A DNA stretch of 64,000 nucleotides from Littorina saxatilis (taxonomy: Eukaryota > Mollusca > Gastropoda > Littorinimorpha > Littorinidae). This document shows positions 1-11,764 of this stretch, in pieces. The stretch spans positions 58,992,975 to 59,056,974 of the forward strand of contig NC_090249.1 of NCBI RefSeq assembly GCF_037325665.1. Direction: 5' to 3'. A program made the position numbers and the translations under genes. The stretch's first letter is position 1. Every line of letters begins with the position of its first letter. The notes beneath the pieces were generated by a model that was not told the origin of the DNA, ran no database searches, and saw nothing but the letters and a program-made list of their open reading frames with translations.

Positions 1-1295
1 GAAGTAGCCACCGGGTCCAGTCAGAAATGCCAGATGGGGGTCACTGTGGCATCGTTGCACTCAGCTCAACTTTGAAGTGCTGCAGTTGCCAGTACCGACG
101 GTAACTACTGAATTCCAAACGAGCGTTAAAAGCAATCGAAGTAGAACGCATGCCAGATGAGGTTTCACTGTGGAATAAGTGTAGTCATCGCAAAATGCGG
201 TTTAGCTGTGTTCCGATGCAGTACCCAGCCCAGTCACTGATGCCAGACGACTGATGATGATCGTGGCTGTGACAGTGGTCGGGGGTGGTGACCGGTAGCT
301 CAGGACACCCGGCATGAACCCTACCCCCAGTCCGGGGTCGCTGAGAGATCGTTGTGATGGTGAACCCGGCCCTCCCTTCGTTATATAGACACCACTGACT
401 CCGGCACGACGCCCCTCACTCTCCCTCCACCTCCCCCACTCCTCCCCTCATCCGTCCGCCGTCTCTGGAACGGGAGACTGAGAGTGACAACAAAGACAGC
501 ATGGACGGAACGAAACAGTAGCTTCGTCAATGGTCTGGCTCCTTTCTTTGTCCTCAATAACCCATAGCACCAACCCCTATCCTCTCCCTTCTCTACCCCC
601 TACCACCTTACCCCTCGTTATTAAACTCCCCCCTCCGCCCTCCCCCCCCCCCCCCTTCTCCGTGCGATACAGCTGGTCCGAACGCTTCCCCTCCCTCCCT
701 CTACCTCCTCTCCCACCTGGCACTATCCCTCTATTTCATCTCCTCCCCCCTCCCACCCTTATTCATCTCATCGGCTCAACCGCACGCGCCGGTTCGTGCG
801 GTCGCGTGCCCGACCGTCTGCCACCTATCCTTCAATGGGATCGTCCGAAAAGGCACGCGCTGTAGCACGCGCTGGTGGATTTCTCTGTGTAGTGTTGGGC
901 TGAATGGTTATCGATCCATCTCCACGGGCGAGTCTATTGTGTGGTGAAGGGGGAGCGGGTTGTTGAAAGGGAACGGGAGGTAACGGCAGGTTTGCGAGTA
1001 TCAGCTGTTGTGTGTACCGAACCCAGTTACACTCGAGAGGTTGAGAGGTTGAGAGTGTGCTTCACAGAGGGTTGAAGCACCGAAAGTTCACACGATATAT
1101 CTCGGCACTGATGTCACGTTGTGGAAATACGTGCCTGTCTGTTTTACGAGGCATTCCCTTTCCAGTTTCAACTCAACAGTCCCTGTTTATTTGTTTTACT
1201 ATTTTAGATTAATTATTTGTCTACCAATGCTACCAAAAAAACAAAAAACAAACAAAAAAAAACTACTGTCCCTTCTCTTCTTTCTCCTTCGCGGG
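1..1295. other. unassigned stretch, C-rich in the middle
   Basis: I see no supported gene here. Two degenerate copies of a 'TGCCAGATGRGGT..CACTGTGG' phrase lie near 27 and 152. A TATATAG box occurs near 382, followed by a pyrimidine-rich tract (about 420-770) and a CpG-rich piece (780-880), which together could be promoter-like. The reading frame over the C-rich tract (530-865) is a composition artefact rich in Pro, Leu and Ser. A promoter is only a weak possibility. Confidence 0.3.
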
Positions 1296-2115
1296 TTTTT
1301 ACATTTAGTCAAGTTTTGACTAAATGTTTTAACATAGAGGGGGGAATCGAGACGAGGGTCGTGGTGTATGTGTGTGTGTCTGTCTGTGTGTGTGTGTAGA
1401 GCGATTCAGACTAAACTACTGGGCCGATCTTTATGAAATTTGACATGAGAGTTCCTGGGTATGATATCCCCGGACGTTTGTTTCATTTTTTCGATAAATA
1501 CCTTTGATGACGTCATATCCGGCTTTTTGTAAAAGTTGAGGCGGCACTGTCACACCCTCATTTTTCAATCAAATTGATTGAAATTTTGGCAAAGCAATCT
1601 TCGACGAAGCCCGGGGTTTGGTATTGCATTTCAGCTTGGTGGCTTAAAAACTAATGAGTGAGTTTGGTCATTAAAAATCGGAAACTTGTAATTACAATTA
1701 TTTTTTTATTAAACGATCCAAAAACAATTTCATCTTATTCTTCGTCATTTTCTGATTCCAAAAACATATACATATGTTATATTTGGAAAACAAGCTCTGA
1801 AAATTAAAAATATAAAAATTATGATCAAAATTAAATTTCCGAAATCGTTTTAAAAACTATTTCATCTTATTCCTTGTCGGTTCCTGATTCCAAAAACATA
1901 TAGATATGATATATGTTTGGATTAAAAACACGCTCAGAAAGTTAAAACGAAGAGAGGTACAGTAAAGCGTGCTATGAAGCACAGCGCAATCGCTACCGCG
2001 CCAAACAGGCTCGTCACTTTCACTGCCTTTTGCACTAGCGGCGGACTACGTTCAGTTTCATTCTGTGAGTTCCACAGCTTGACTAAATGTAGTAATTTCG
2101 CCTTACGCGACTTGT
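1296..2115 (+). mobile_element. family A Helentron/HINE-like element, copy 1
   Basis: Non-autonomous element of about 820 bp. It starts with TTTTT and ACATTTAGTCAAG, which folds on itself with TTGACTAAATG, followed by a conserved slot holding a (GT)n microsatellite. It ends with the subterminal inverted repeat CTTGACTAAATG, then a TCGC-CTTAC-GCGA hairpin and CTTGT. Other copies lie at 5864-6798 (+), 50812-51646 (-), 51677-53269 (-), 61402-61700 (- fragment) and 63044-63926 (-). It has no coding capacity. This copy and the one at 63044 form a subfamily that lacks the 'gctacgagtatacggtc' segment. Confidence 0.8.
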
Positions 2116-2653
2116 TTTCTTCTTATTTTTGTTTGTTCGTTTTTTTCTGCGGTCTCTCTGCCCTTCCGCAGATACATGTAATCCCTGAGCTGCACACAGT
2201 CCAGCACGAATTTCTTCAAAGGTTGTCAAACGCACCGGGTTCGTTCCGCTTTTTTTAGCATTTTGTTGAAACAAAAGAGATGTTTTTTTCTTACATTTCT
2301 CATCTCTTCAATTTTCTAACCAAGCTTCAAATATAGTTTCTCTTAATAACGGCATGGTTGTGTGAGTTTTTGACCGATTTATAAGAAGAAGTCAAGCCAA
2401 AAAGAACAAAAATCCGCCTGCAGCGCCGCTTTGAATGGAAACACTCACGGCGAAATTCGCTATGTAGCGGCATCGCGTGTTTTTCGCCATCGTGCCGCCG
2501 CCGCGTCGCTATATGGAAACGTAGCTTTTACGTTTCGAAACGTCACTCAATATAACATGCACTGATGAAGTTTGTTTTCGCAAGATAACAGTTATTGCTT
2601 CCTGCCCTACAGCTCTATCAACACTTCGGGGAGGAAAAGTAATAAAACTACTA
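2116..2653. other. unassigned stretch after family A copy 1
   Basis: No gene or recognised repeat is visible. The sequence is AT-rich with some GC-rich patches near 2410-2510, next to the start of a pogo-like repeat. Confidence 0.3.
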
Positions 2654-2977
2654 CAGTCGAGACCGGATGTAAGAAAGTCGTCGGGACCCACTTTTTGTCT
2701 TTCATACATCCGGTCTTTACTAAATCCGGTTAACCGGATGTATGAAAATATTGTGGATTGACTTTCATACATCCGGCCACGCGTCTGTTACTTGATAAAA
2801 GTAGTTTTTTTTTCATACAGTCGAGACCGGATGTAAGAAAGTCGTCGGGACCCACTTTTTGTCTTTCATACATCCGGTCTTTACTAAATCCGGTTAACCG
2901 GATGTATGAAAATATTGTGGATTGACTTTCATACATCCGGCCACGCGTCTGTTACTTGATAAAAGTAGGGTTTTTTT
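2654..2977. repeat. 164-bp tandem duplication of a pogo-like transposon end
   Basis: Two nearly identical 164-bp units begin at 2654 and 2818, each with CAGTCGAGACCGGATGTA. Each unit has several direct and inverted copies of CCGGATGTATGAAAG. The same subterminal phrase surrounds the CENP-B-type transposase fragment near 20082-20650, and CAGT..GAACC-like ends are typical of pogo/Tigger elements. This looks like one transposon end that was duplicated in tandem. Confidence 0.65.
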
Positions 2978-3170
2978 CATATCATTTTTGTATTTATTTG
3001 TTTTTTTATGTTTAAATGTTTTGATACATATCCTTGTTCGAAGAAAAGGTTTGTGAATAACAAGTGGAAAAGTACATGTACTTCCATACACTGACATAGT
3101 CAGGACAACCGATAGAAAGAGCAACTGTTTGTGTAAGGAACTGTTCTGCTTTGCATAAGACCGTGCACTC

Positions 3171-3380
3171 TCCGCCCCCCCCCCCCCCCCCCCCCCGTCC
3201 CTCTGTGTGTGTGTGTGTGTGCGCGTACGTGCGTGCGCTCACGCGCACGTGTGTGTGTGTTTGTGTGTGGCTCAACCGTATTGTGTGTGTTTCCTCCACA
3301 ACCCTTTTGCGCTTTTGACAATGTTTTTGGTCGTGGAAGCTTTGTAATGACCGTTGGCGTAGCAAATAACATTTTCTGAG

Positions 3381-3435
<55 letters not shown>

Positions 3436-3479
3436 AAACGCACACATTTATAACACACACACACACACGCGCGCGCACT
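3171..3479. repeat. poly-C, (GT)n and (CT)n microsatellite cluster
   Basis: A run of about 20 C is followed by GT/GC repeats, then (CT)n from about 3383 to 3433 and a CA/CG tract. Long reading frames on the minus strand here are repeat artefacts. Confidence 0.9.
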
Positions 3480-3547
3480 GAATACAAAAAAGTGAGTTAA
3501 ACTTAAAACCAGTTTAATGGATTAAAACAACAACAACAACATAAAAA

Positions 3548-3768
3548 ACAAGAAGGGCAAAGCCCATACGACTCACATGCTTGACCTTGACCTTTACATG
3601 ACCTTGACCTTCAGCTAAACCTAGCAATGACATCATACACTAAGAACTGCTTTACACATTTTTCCTACCAAAATACATGTGACCTTGACCCAAGGTCAAG
3701 GTCATCCAAGGTCATGCAACACAAAGCTGTTAATTCAAGACATAGGAAGTACAATGGTGCTTATTGGC
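3548..3768 (-). mobile_element. family B element, left half
   Basis: It starts with ACAAGAAGGGCAAAGCCC (the 3' hairpin GGGC-TTT-GCCC when read on the minus strand) and the subterminal repeat GACTCACATG. It matches full B copies exactly up to 'TTATTGGCT' and then stops where element D begins. The missing remainder of B resumes at 19402, after a second D copy. It contains many AAGGTCA half-sites. Confidence 0.75.
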
Positions 3769-4265
3769 TTTTTGGCTCACGAAGTGTAGCCTATGCGATC
3801 GTAACTTTGTCTGTCTGTGCGTTTGTGCGTTTGTGCGTGTGTGTGTGCGTGTGTGTGTGTGTTTGTGCGTGTGTATGTCTGTGGTAGAAACTTTAACATT
3901 TCCGAGTCTATGTGTGAGTGGTTATCCAAGACTATGGATAAAGCTCGCATAAGATTACGTCACGGTCAAAAGTGTTTGACGTCAATTAATGCATCATGAC
4001 GGCATGCCTCCCTGTAGTCTTTCTCTCTCGCGTGGTGTGTGTGGTCTCGGTCATTGTTATTTTGAGCGGGCCGAGACTATTTGGCAGTCGTGTCCCTGTA
4101 AGTAGGCTACATGCAGACAGACAGATCTAGATCTAGTGTCTCTCTTTCTTGCACAGTGTCACCTAAGCTTACTGTGTGTGTGGGTGTGTATGTGTGACGG
4201 AGTGATTGAGTTTGTGTTACTGTTTGTTTATTTCTTACGTGAGCCTTGAAGGCTTCGCCTCTTGT
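3769..4265 (+). mobile_element. family D Helentron/HINE-like element, copy 1
   Basis: It starts TTTTGGCTCACGAAGTG, carries a GT-rich microsatellite slot near 3835-3880, and ends with ACGTGAGCC, an AGGC-TTC-GCCT hairpin and CTTGT. The second copy is at 18984-19401. It is non-coding. The terminal layout is the same as in families A, B and C although the sequences differ. Confidence 0.75.
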
Positions 4266-5442
4266 TTAGTTTACAATTTCATTCTAAAACAAACGAGCGA
4301 AAATTTAACGAGAATACAAAGCATACAGACAATACAAATAACAGAGACAAAACAACAACAAAAACACCAAGCAAACTGGGCTTACATGACAAAAGATAGT
4401 TACACATACATGTACTGTACAAGTATTTGCTTCTTTTCAATAGTGTAATGTATAGTGTTGCGATGTCGCTGTTCTTGGTTATTGTAAGTTGGAATTAGGA
4501 CCTGTTCTCAGTTCTTTGTTGTTCAAACAATAATGCTTAGGCCAAAAAGAAAAATATGTGTTTCCGGTAACCCAACCGACCCTATTTTTAAGCGCCGACC
4601 CTACGCTTTTCGCACAAAAAAATAAAAAAATATGAAGTCAAGAATACTTTATTTACTTTCAATATATCTAGGTCAAAAACATGTGCTAGTAAACTAAGGA
4701 AGCGTTTAAAAAAAACACCAAAAAACACGTAAAAAGACGTTAACAAAACGTAAGAAAAAGGACTAAAAAAAAATATATATATATATATATGAGCCTGTGC
4801 CAAAACGTGGTCTGCCGAAAGAGCCGACATGTTCATGCATTACTGTTCATCAACCGCACTTTCAATCGCAAAAAGCACTGAACAGTTTGAAAGCATGTAT
4901 GTTAAAGACATAGCAAAGACAGTTTCAGAAGCTTGCATGCATTACACCTACATGAAAAAAATAAAAATGTTAGCCGAAGCGAGCAAATCCGGCGACTTAA
5001 AAGTGGGACATTCCGTACATGGTGTTTTGTTCGTCCGCGGTCCAGAAATCTCCGTCGGCAAGTTAGAAACAGTGCCCATAATATTGATAAATGTACCCTA
5101 AATTACCACGAAAAGATGATGTCTACGAAAAAAAAGATGTTTATTGGCAAAATATTTGACGTCAAAAACGTCCATAGCGATCGTAACTCCCTGTGTCTCC
5201 AGCGAACTCACGATACGTCCCTCGATTTTCGAATCTACGAACGTCATTATCGCAACCGAAAGTTGTAAGCAGCAGTAAATAAAAAGTTTTATTTGATTTG
5301 CAAACAATTGATTTAAAATAAAAGTATTTTAAGTAGTTTTGAGAAGTTTTTAGGTTGAATGCAATTTTCATGTCTTTTTGTTACGATCGCTCAATATTCA
5401 ATAACTTATTTTAAATCACCGCGGAAGTATCGGGGCTGCTGT

Positions 5443-5450
5443 TATAAATA
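5443..5450 (+). promoter_or_regulatory. TATA box in T1
   Basis: TATAAATA lies 47 bp upstream of an ATG in good context (CACGGATGG), which is followed 22 bp later by a consensus GTAAGT donor. The order TATA, short leader, ATG, donor is what a Pol II promoter for the transposon gene would look like. Confidence 0.45.
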
Positions 5451-5496
5451 GCAAAAACGTTACACGCACGCAGTTGGACTCCATTTTGCTACACGG

Positions 5497-7653
5497 ATGG
5501 CCGACTTTCGCAGGGAAGGTAAGTTTTCGTTTCATGTCTCCTGTTTGATGAGCGTTACGATCGACATAAAGTTACGATCGACTCAAAATTCTTCAAGTTT
5601 TTTACTTATTCGCTGTGTTATAGCTAGTAGCAAAGAATATGTTCTGGGTGATTCTTCCTTTCATATTTTAAGCATTTGTCTGGACTGAAAAAGTTCGTTG
5701 AAGCTGAATTAAGACACAGGGACAGTTTGGGTCTTCGTTACGATCGATCCATATTCTGTGATGTCTTTGTTACGATCGACTGAACATTTTCACGGCTAGC
5801 AATAGCAACAGCAAACAATGGTTCCGCTTGGATTAGCAAGTAATGTATGAGTTTTCGGACTTGTTTTTACATTTAGTCAAGTTTTGACTAAATGTTTTAA
5901 CATAGAGGGGGAATCGAAACGAGGGTCGTGGTGTATGTGTGTGTGTGAGTGTGTGCGTGCGTGCGTGTGTGTGTGCGTGCGCGTAGAGCGATTCAAACCA
6001 AACTGCTGGACCGATCTTTATGAAATTTTACATGAAAGTTCCTGGGAATGATATCCCCGAAAGTTTTTTTCTTTTTTTCGATAAAAACCTTTGATGACGT
6101 CATATCCGGATTTTTGTAAAAGTTGAGGCGGCACTGTCACACCCTCATTTTTCAATCAAATTGATTGAAATTTTGGCCAAGCAATCTTCGACGAAGGCCG
6201 GACTTCGGTATTGCATTTCAGCTTGGTGGCTTAAAAATTAATTAATGACTTTGGTCATTAAAAATCTGAAAATTGTAAAAACAACATTTTTTTTATAAAA
6301 CGATCCAAATTTACGTTCATCTTATTCTTCATCATTTTCTGATTCTAAAAACATATAAATATGTTATATTTAGATTAAAAACAAGCTCTGAAAATTAAAA
6401 ATATAAAAATTATAATCAAAATTAAATTGTCGAAATCAATTTAAAAACACTTTCATCTTATTCCTTGTCGGTTCCTGATTCCAAAAACATATAGATATGA
6501 TATGTTTGGATTAAAAACACGCTCAGAAAGTTCAAACGAAGAGTGGTACAGAAAAGCGTGCTATCCTTCTTAGCGCAACCACTACCCCGCTCTTCTTGTC
6601 AATTTCCCTGCCTTTGTCATGAGCGGTGGACTGACAAGTCAAGTCAAGTCAAGTTTTATTCCAATAAAACCCCGTGAGGGTACATGGACGATGCTACGAG
6701 TATACGGTCTTGCTGAAAAATTGCATTGCGTTCAGTTTCATTCTGTGAGTTCGACAGCTACCTGACTAAATGTTGTATTTTCGCCTTAAGCGACTTGTTC
6801 TTGGTTTGGTTGTGAAATATTTTTCGAGAAGGCCACTCGGGGATCTTCTTGCGTCAATCGTAACGCAAGACATGTAACTCTCACTGTGTCTCGGTTACGA
6901 GTGACACAAAGTATTTTTGGACAGCTATGCATTTTCATACGTATGCCTTTCTTTTCTATTTAAGGTCTGCGTTTTACTTTTAACTTTTGGAATTGAGAGT
7001 TTAGGGTTGTGTTTTTTTTTTTTAATGTTTGTAGCTTTGATTTACGAGGAATGCATGTCGACCGTAACTTTTCTTGGGAAGGACACAGTATTGTTTTATG
7101 TCCTTTGTTACTTGTTTTTTTAGTTACCTCAATTACCAGCCTTGTAAATAAATGACTCTGCAGATGAAAGCATATTAATTTATGGTGATTGTTTCAACTT
7201 AGACACATCTCTTTGTAGGAAATCCAGTACAGTCTTAGTTCTTAGGACTGATGTTAGAAGTGGTATTGTTGCTCTTAAAAGTGAAATGTTACATTTATCT
7301 GGGAGAGGTAGAAGAGACAGGGGTCAGTGCTGTAGAAACTGCACTTGAACATGTCATTAAATTCTAGATGTGCTGTGGGCAAATATTTTTCTGTCTTGTA
7401 CTTGAGCCTCATTTCTTTTTCGTGATTGTAAGGTCTGCGACTGCAAGTCAGATTGTCACCCCAGGCTGAACGAGTCCGGAAGCAGAACAACGAGCGATCC
7501 AAAGAGTACAGACAACGGCTAAAGCTGGACCCTGAACGCTACGATGTCTGCCATGAACGAACTTTGGAGAGGAACAGAAGACATGCTATTCTTACACAAA
7601 CACGTTTGCACCCACGCGTATGGCTTTGCTTGCAAAGTACACCAACTTTTTGA
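5497..7653 (+). CDS. hypothetical two-exon protein of transposon T1
   Basis: Exon 1 (5497-5518) encodes MADFRRE plus one base before GTAAGT. Exon 2 (7433-7653) follows a pyrimidine-rich acceptor in a compatible phase and gives an 80-aa product. The middle is very basic: AERVRKQNNERSKEYRQ, then LKLDPERY and ERTLERNRR. A basic R-x-R..DPE.Y..ER pattern is common at the N-terminus of invertebrate transposon-linked proteins, where it probably binds nucleic acid. The intron contains family A copy 2. The function is unknown, and the product may be the start of a longer transposase now lost. Confidence 0.35.
5864..6798 (+). mobile_element. family A element, copy 2, with a small insertion
   Basis: Full-length A element inserted in T1, with a GT/GC microsatellite slot near 5935-5990. 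At about 6636-6689 it is interrupted by a 54-bp retroposon tail, (AAGTC)n followed by TTTTATTCCAATAAAACC, flanked by GAC. Uninterrupted copies read straight through this point. It ends with a hairpin and CTTGT. Confidence 0.8.
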
Positions 7654-9105
7654 AAAATACACTCAACGTTTTGGGAAAGCCGTACTCTTGCCTCGGGTTT
7701 AGTGTAAACAGGTCTGCATCTGGTTTGGTCTGACTCCCTTCTGACAGTGACAGTCTGGCAAGTTTGCTGATCATGCATAGCCCGAGTAGATTAATTTATT
7801 TGATGGGGGAAGCCAATTTTACGAACTTTGCAGTTATCATTATCATATTATTTTACATGTAGGCATTGGCAGCTAAAGCTATGTGTGAAAGCTGATCTGT
7901 GATTTTCTCTAGTCTTGTACATTGTGGTACTCTGAATGCTTGTGTGTATTTATTGGTAGAGGTGCACATTTTTTTTTTAAATCTCTGATTACCAATTTGT
8001 GATTGATCAAGTCTTGTATTTACCTTTGTAGGGTGCTAGTGTGTCATGTGTTTCTTTCAGTGATTATGTGCATGACTATTTGAGAGTGCAAGTGACACTT
8101 AATGTGTGGATGTGGAGGATATTCATGAGATTGACATTTCCCTTGGGCGTTTGTAATTTTACCTTGTTTTCTCCATGAACTTGCGTTTTAATTTTTCATT
8201 TTTATTTAACCAGTTTTGAGTGCAAAATTGTTTGTTTAATGACTTTTGACTCGTTCAGACTGGAATGTAATGTTCACGAACATTAACTGCAGGAACTTTC
8301 TGTATAAGCTGATGGTGTAAATATACCACTATTTGGGAATGTTTTGGTTAGTTTTCTGTTGTGTTTTTGAGATTCTTGCCATCCATTTTCCAATGAATTT
8401 GTACATTTGAAGACATCTTATCCTTATTTTGCACTTCCTGCATGTAACACCTGGCATTTTGGCATTTCTTATTCTCTTGTCACATTACAGTGTGTGTTCC
8501 TGACTTTGTGTGTCAACCGGAACATGAGACACAGTGCCATTTTCATGTCTTCCTTGACCCCGTTACAGTTGACACAGCAGGGACTAGTTTTTCTACTTTG
8601 CTTTCTTTTTCATGTGATTTTGAGGTTTGTTTGAATTGCAAATGATGGTTTTAATAAAATATTCTAGTCTTTGAAACATCTTCTCTGTTTTTAATTTTTT
8701 TACAGGATTTCTTGTGACTGGAGTGTGTCAACTGTAACTCAGGACACAGTGATGGGTGTCTTATTTTTCAAAATACAAGGTCCATTTTAGAAGTTCCTCA
8801 ATGAATCTCTTTTGGGATGTAAATCTTACTTGCTGAGTAAATTTGAAGCAAATCAGTTAAGAACTTATAAAGATACTTATGAAAATGCTGTGTCTCGCGT
8901 TATAGTTGACACACAGCTATGTTGATGCGTTTTTTTGTTTTTTCGCAAAAAGTAAAGCCCAAGTTATCTTTTTGGTTATGGAAATAGTTACACTATACAA
9001 AGTCAATTAGTGTATAAAGATAAGACAGTATTATTTCCAGTTTGGTTTTCAACCCCAAATGTCCCATTTTGGCAAGCACGTTTTGGCACAGGCTCATATA
9101 TATAA

Positions 9106-9900
9106 ACAAGAAGGGCAAAGCCCATACGACTCACATGCTTGACCTCAAATAACTAAACCTAGCAATGACATCATACACTAAGAACTGCTTTACACATTTT
9201 TCCTACCCAAGGTCAAGGTCATCCAAGGTCATGCAACACAAAGCTGTTAATTCAAGACATAGGAAGTACAATGGTGCTTATTGGCCCTTTCTACCATGAG
9301 ATATGGTCACTTTTAGTGGTTCACTACCTTATTTTGGTCACATTTCATAAGGGTCAAAGTGACCTTGACCTTGATCATATGTGACCAAATGTGTCTCATG
9401 ATGAAAGCATAACATGTGCCCCACATAATTTTTACGTTTGAAACAGTTATCTTCCATAGTTCAGGGTCAAGGTCACTTCAAAATATGTATACAATCCAAC
9501 TTTGAAGAGCTCCTGTGACCTTGACCTTGAAGCAAGGTAAACCAAACTGGTATCAAAAGATGGGGCTTACTTTGCCCTATATATCATATATAGGTGAGGT
9601 ATTCAATCTCAAAAACTTCAGAGAAAATGGGGAAAATGTGAAAAATAGCTGTTTTTTAGACAACATTTATGGCCCCTGCGACCTTGACCTTGAAGCAAGG
9701 TCAAGATGCTATGTATGTTTTTTGGGGCCTTGTCATCATACACCATCTTGCCAAATTTGGTACTGATAGACTGAATAGTATCCAAGAAATATCCAACGTT
9801 AAAGTTTTCCGGACGGCCGGCCGGATGGACGGACGGACGGACAGACGGACGACTCGGGTGAGTACATAGATTCACTTTTGCTTCGCATGTGAGTCAAAAA
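9106..9900 (-). mobile_element. family B element, copy 2 (full length)
   Basis: Starts ACAAGAAGGGCAAAGCCCAT and ends GCATGTGAGTCAAAAA. The inner inverted repeat is GACTCACATGC / GCATGTGAGTC, and a CGGACGGCC tandem tract lies near the far end. It carries many TGACCTTGACC motifs (AAGGTCA half-sites on the other strand). It abuts the right end of T1 and the next B copy. Non-coding. Confidence 0.8.
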
Positions 9901-9905
9901 CTAAA

Positions 9906-10609
9906 ACAAGAAGGGCAAAGCCCATACGACTCACATGCTTGACCTTGACATGACCTTGACCTTGAGGGTCAAGGTCAAATAACTAAACCTAGCAATGACA
10001 TCATACACTAAGAACTGCTTTACACATTTTTCCTACCAAAATACATGTGACCTTGACCCAATGGTTCACTACCTTATTTTGGTCACATTTCATAAGGGTC
10101 AAAGTGACCTTGATCATATGTGACCAAATGTGTCTCATGATGAAAGCATAACATGTGCCCCACATAATTTTTAAGTTTGAAACAGTTATCTTCCATAGTT
10201 CAGGGTCAAGGTCACTTCAAAATATGTATACAATCCAACTTTGAAGAGCTCCTGTGACCTTGACCTTGAAGCAAGGTAAACCAAACTGGTATCAAAAGAT
10301 GGGGCTTACTTTTCCCTATATATCATATATAGGTGAGGTATTAAATCTCAAAAATTTCAGAGAAAATGCGAAAATGTGAAAAATGGTCGTTTTTAAGACA
10401 ACAATTACGGCCCCTGTGACCTTGAACTTGAAGTGAGGTCAAATTGCCGCACATGTTTTTTGAGATCTTGTAACCATACACCATCAGGCCACATCAGGTG
10501 TTGATAGACTTAATAGTGTCCAAGAAAATCCAACGTTAAAGTTTTCCGGACGGACGGACGACTCGGGTGAGTACATAGACTCACTTTTGCTTCGCATGTG
10601 AGTCAAAAA
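9906..10609 (-). mobile_element. family B element, copy 3, internally deleted
   Basis: Same ends as copy 2, in the same orientation, separated from it by only 5 bp. A segment between 'GACCTTGACCCA' and 'ATGGTTCACTACC' is missing, and the 3' third is more diverged than in the other copies. Insertion of a second element right beside the first suggests a preferred T-rich target. Confidence 0.75.
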
Positions 10610-10675
10610 AACGACCGACCGACCCTATTTTTTTCGGCGATGTTACCGGAAACAGACATATTTTTCTTTTTGGCC

Positions 10676-11650
10676 TTATAATCTTGAATGTAATTAGTAT
10701 GACCCAACATTACTAAGCCGCGTGTAATTTAGGTCAAGTCTCAGAACAATATTTTTATCTGGTTATTGGACACAGTTCTTTAGGATTTGTGACAGAAATG
10801 ATTGTTTCCCCCGGATCTATGTGTCCTTGTCTGACATACTTGACTGGAGTTTTCTGACATGGACTGAACAGCTTTCAACCCTTTTGCTGCACAAACGCTA
10901 ATGCTAGCTGTTGAACAGGCTCGTCGTGCTTACTTTGTTCAGGTGCCGGCTGTCTGAAGACGTTTATATTATTATGGTTAGGATGCTGTCAATCGTACAG
11001 TAAACCTCTCCTTTTATGACCAAAAAAACCCACACACACCAAAATAAAAAACAAAACAAAAAAGAAACGACCGAGGAAGCCAAGTTCAAAAGGGAGTGAG
11101 TTTTAAAATGGGGGTAAATGTACAACATAAAGTCCGAACGTGCAAGGTCTCAATAAAGGGGAGGGGGGTTGGTCTTAAAGGGAGGGTTCCACGGTACATC
11201 TGCTTTGACTTACTTGCACAACTTCAGTCGACACAGATAGACAAATAAATGCTCCATTTTTACAAGGAGTAAATAATTGTGTGTGTGTGTTAAACGTTTG
11301 TGTTCATATCTAAGTGACAACGTTTTGAATGAACGGAAGACGTGATGAAGAAATGTTATCCTTGGTCCCAGTGCTGTTATTGAAAAAAATGTGTTGCCAT
11401 ACTTTTCTGTAAATTAAAGGCACAGTAAGCCTCCCGTAAACCATCACTGAGCTCCCCGAGCCTCTACATACAGTGCAAGCATACTTCCATTTGAACGCTC
11501 ACCGAACGGGAACATCCTGGCTGCTTTCTGTCGAGAGTGAGACATTTTCATGTTTTAGTACTTATTCATTAAGTTATCTATTCATCAATTTGATTTCTAT
11601 ATTGAATTTTTCTTTTATCTCGTTTCATATGTATCGTTTATACAAAAAAA
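10676..11650. other. unassigned stretch
   Basis: I see no gene or recognised repeat here. Sequence is AT-rich and apparently unique. Confidence 0.3.
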
Positions 11651-11673
11651 AACCAGAACATCAAGAAATCGGC

Positions 11674-11679
11674 TTTATT
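11674..11679 (-). terminator. possible poly(A) signal for the 66-aa peptide gene
   Basis: On the minus strand this reads AATAAA, followed downstream by a U- and GU-rich stretch. It is the first such signal after the stop codon at 11984 and would give a 3' UTR of about 320 nt. Confidence 0.35.
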
Positions 11680-11764
11680 GGCTTGAAAACAGTAAGTCGG
11701 TGCATTCTGCAAACAGTCAAAACACAGCCAGGCATGGCCTGTCTAGTTACAACGAACAGCTGAA

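Larger units (their letters stand above)
4791..9095. mobile_element. T1: 4.3-kb TIR DNA transposon of unknown superfamily
   Basis: Perfect 19-bp terminal inverted repeats, GAGCCTGTGCCAAAACGTG at 4791 and its complement ending at 9095, bound this segment; weaker pairing continues for about 10 bp. It sits in an (AT)n tract, so a TA or AT target duplication is likely but cannot be measured. Inside are five direct copies of GTTACGATCG between 5380 and 5778, a TATA box with a spliced reading frame, a family A insertion, and poly(A) signals near 5276 and 8653. No DDE transposase core was recognised, so it may be internally deleted. Confidence 0.7.
4540..10675. mobile_element. family E Harbinger-like MITE, split by three insertions
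   Basis: The left end (4540) begins GGCCAAAAAGAAAAATATG and the right end (10675) is its inverted complement. TTA target duplications sit at 4537-4539 and 10676-10678. A 3-bp TTA/TWA duplication is typical of PIF/Harbinger. The element's own sequence is only 4540-4790 and about 10610-10675. Between these lie transposon T1 (4791-9095) and two B elements (9106-10609). Confidence 0.75.

Noticed and set aside
530-865. Proline-rich 111-codon frame
   Set aside because: It comes from a CT-rich tract with no splice, start-context or domain support.
3012-3487. Several minus-strand frames rich in RERE and HTHT
   Set aside because: They are translations of (CT)n and (GT)n microsatellites; the same applies at 18247, 19204, 29218 and 37768.
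4829-5268. Two overlapping frames of 90 and 111 codons near the T1 left end
   Set aside because: No recognised domain, they overlap in different frames, and the region carries poly(A) signals and subterminal repeats; kept only as part of T1.
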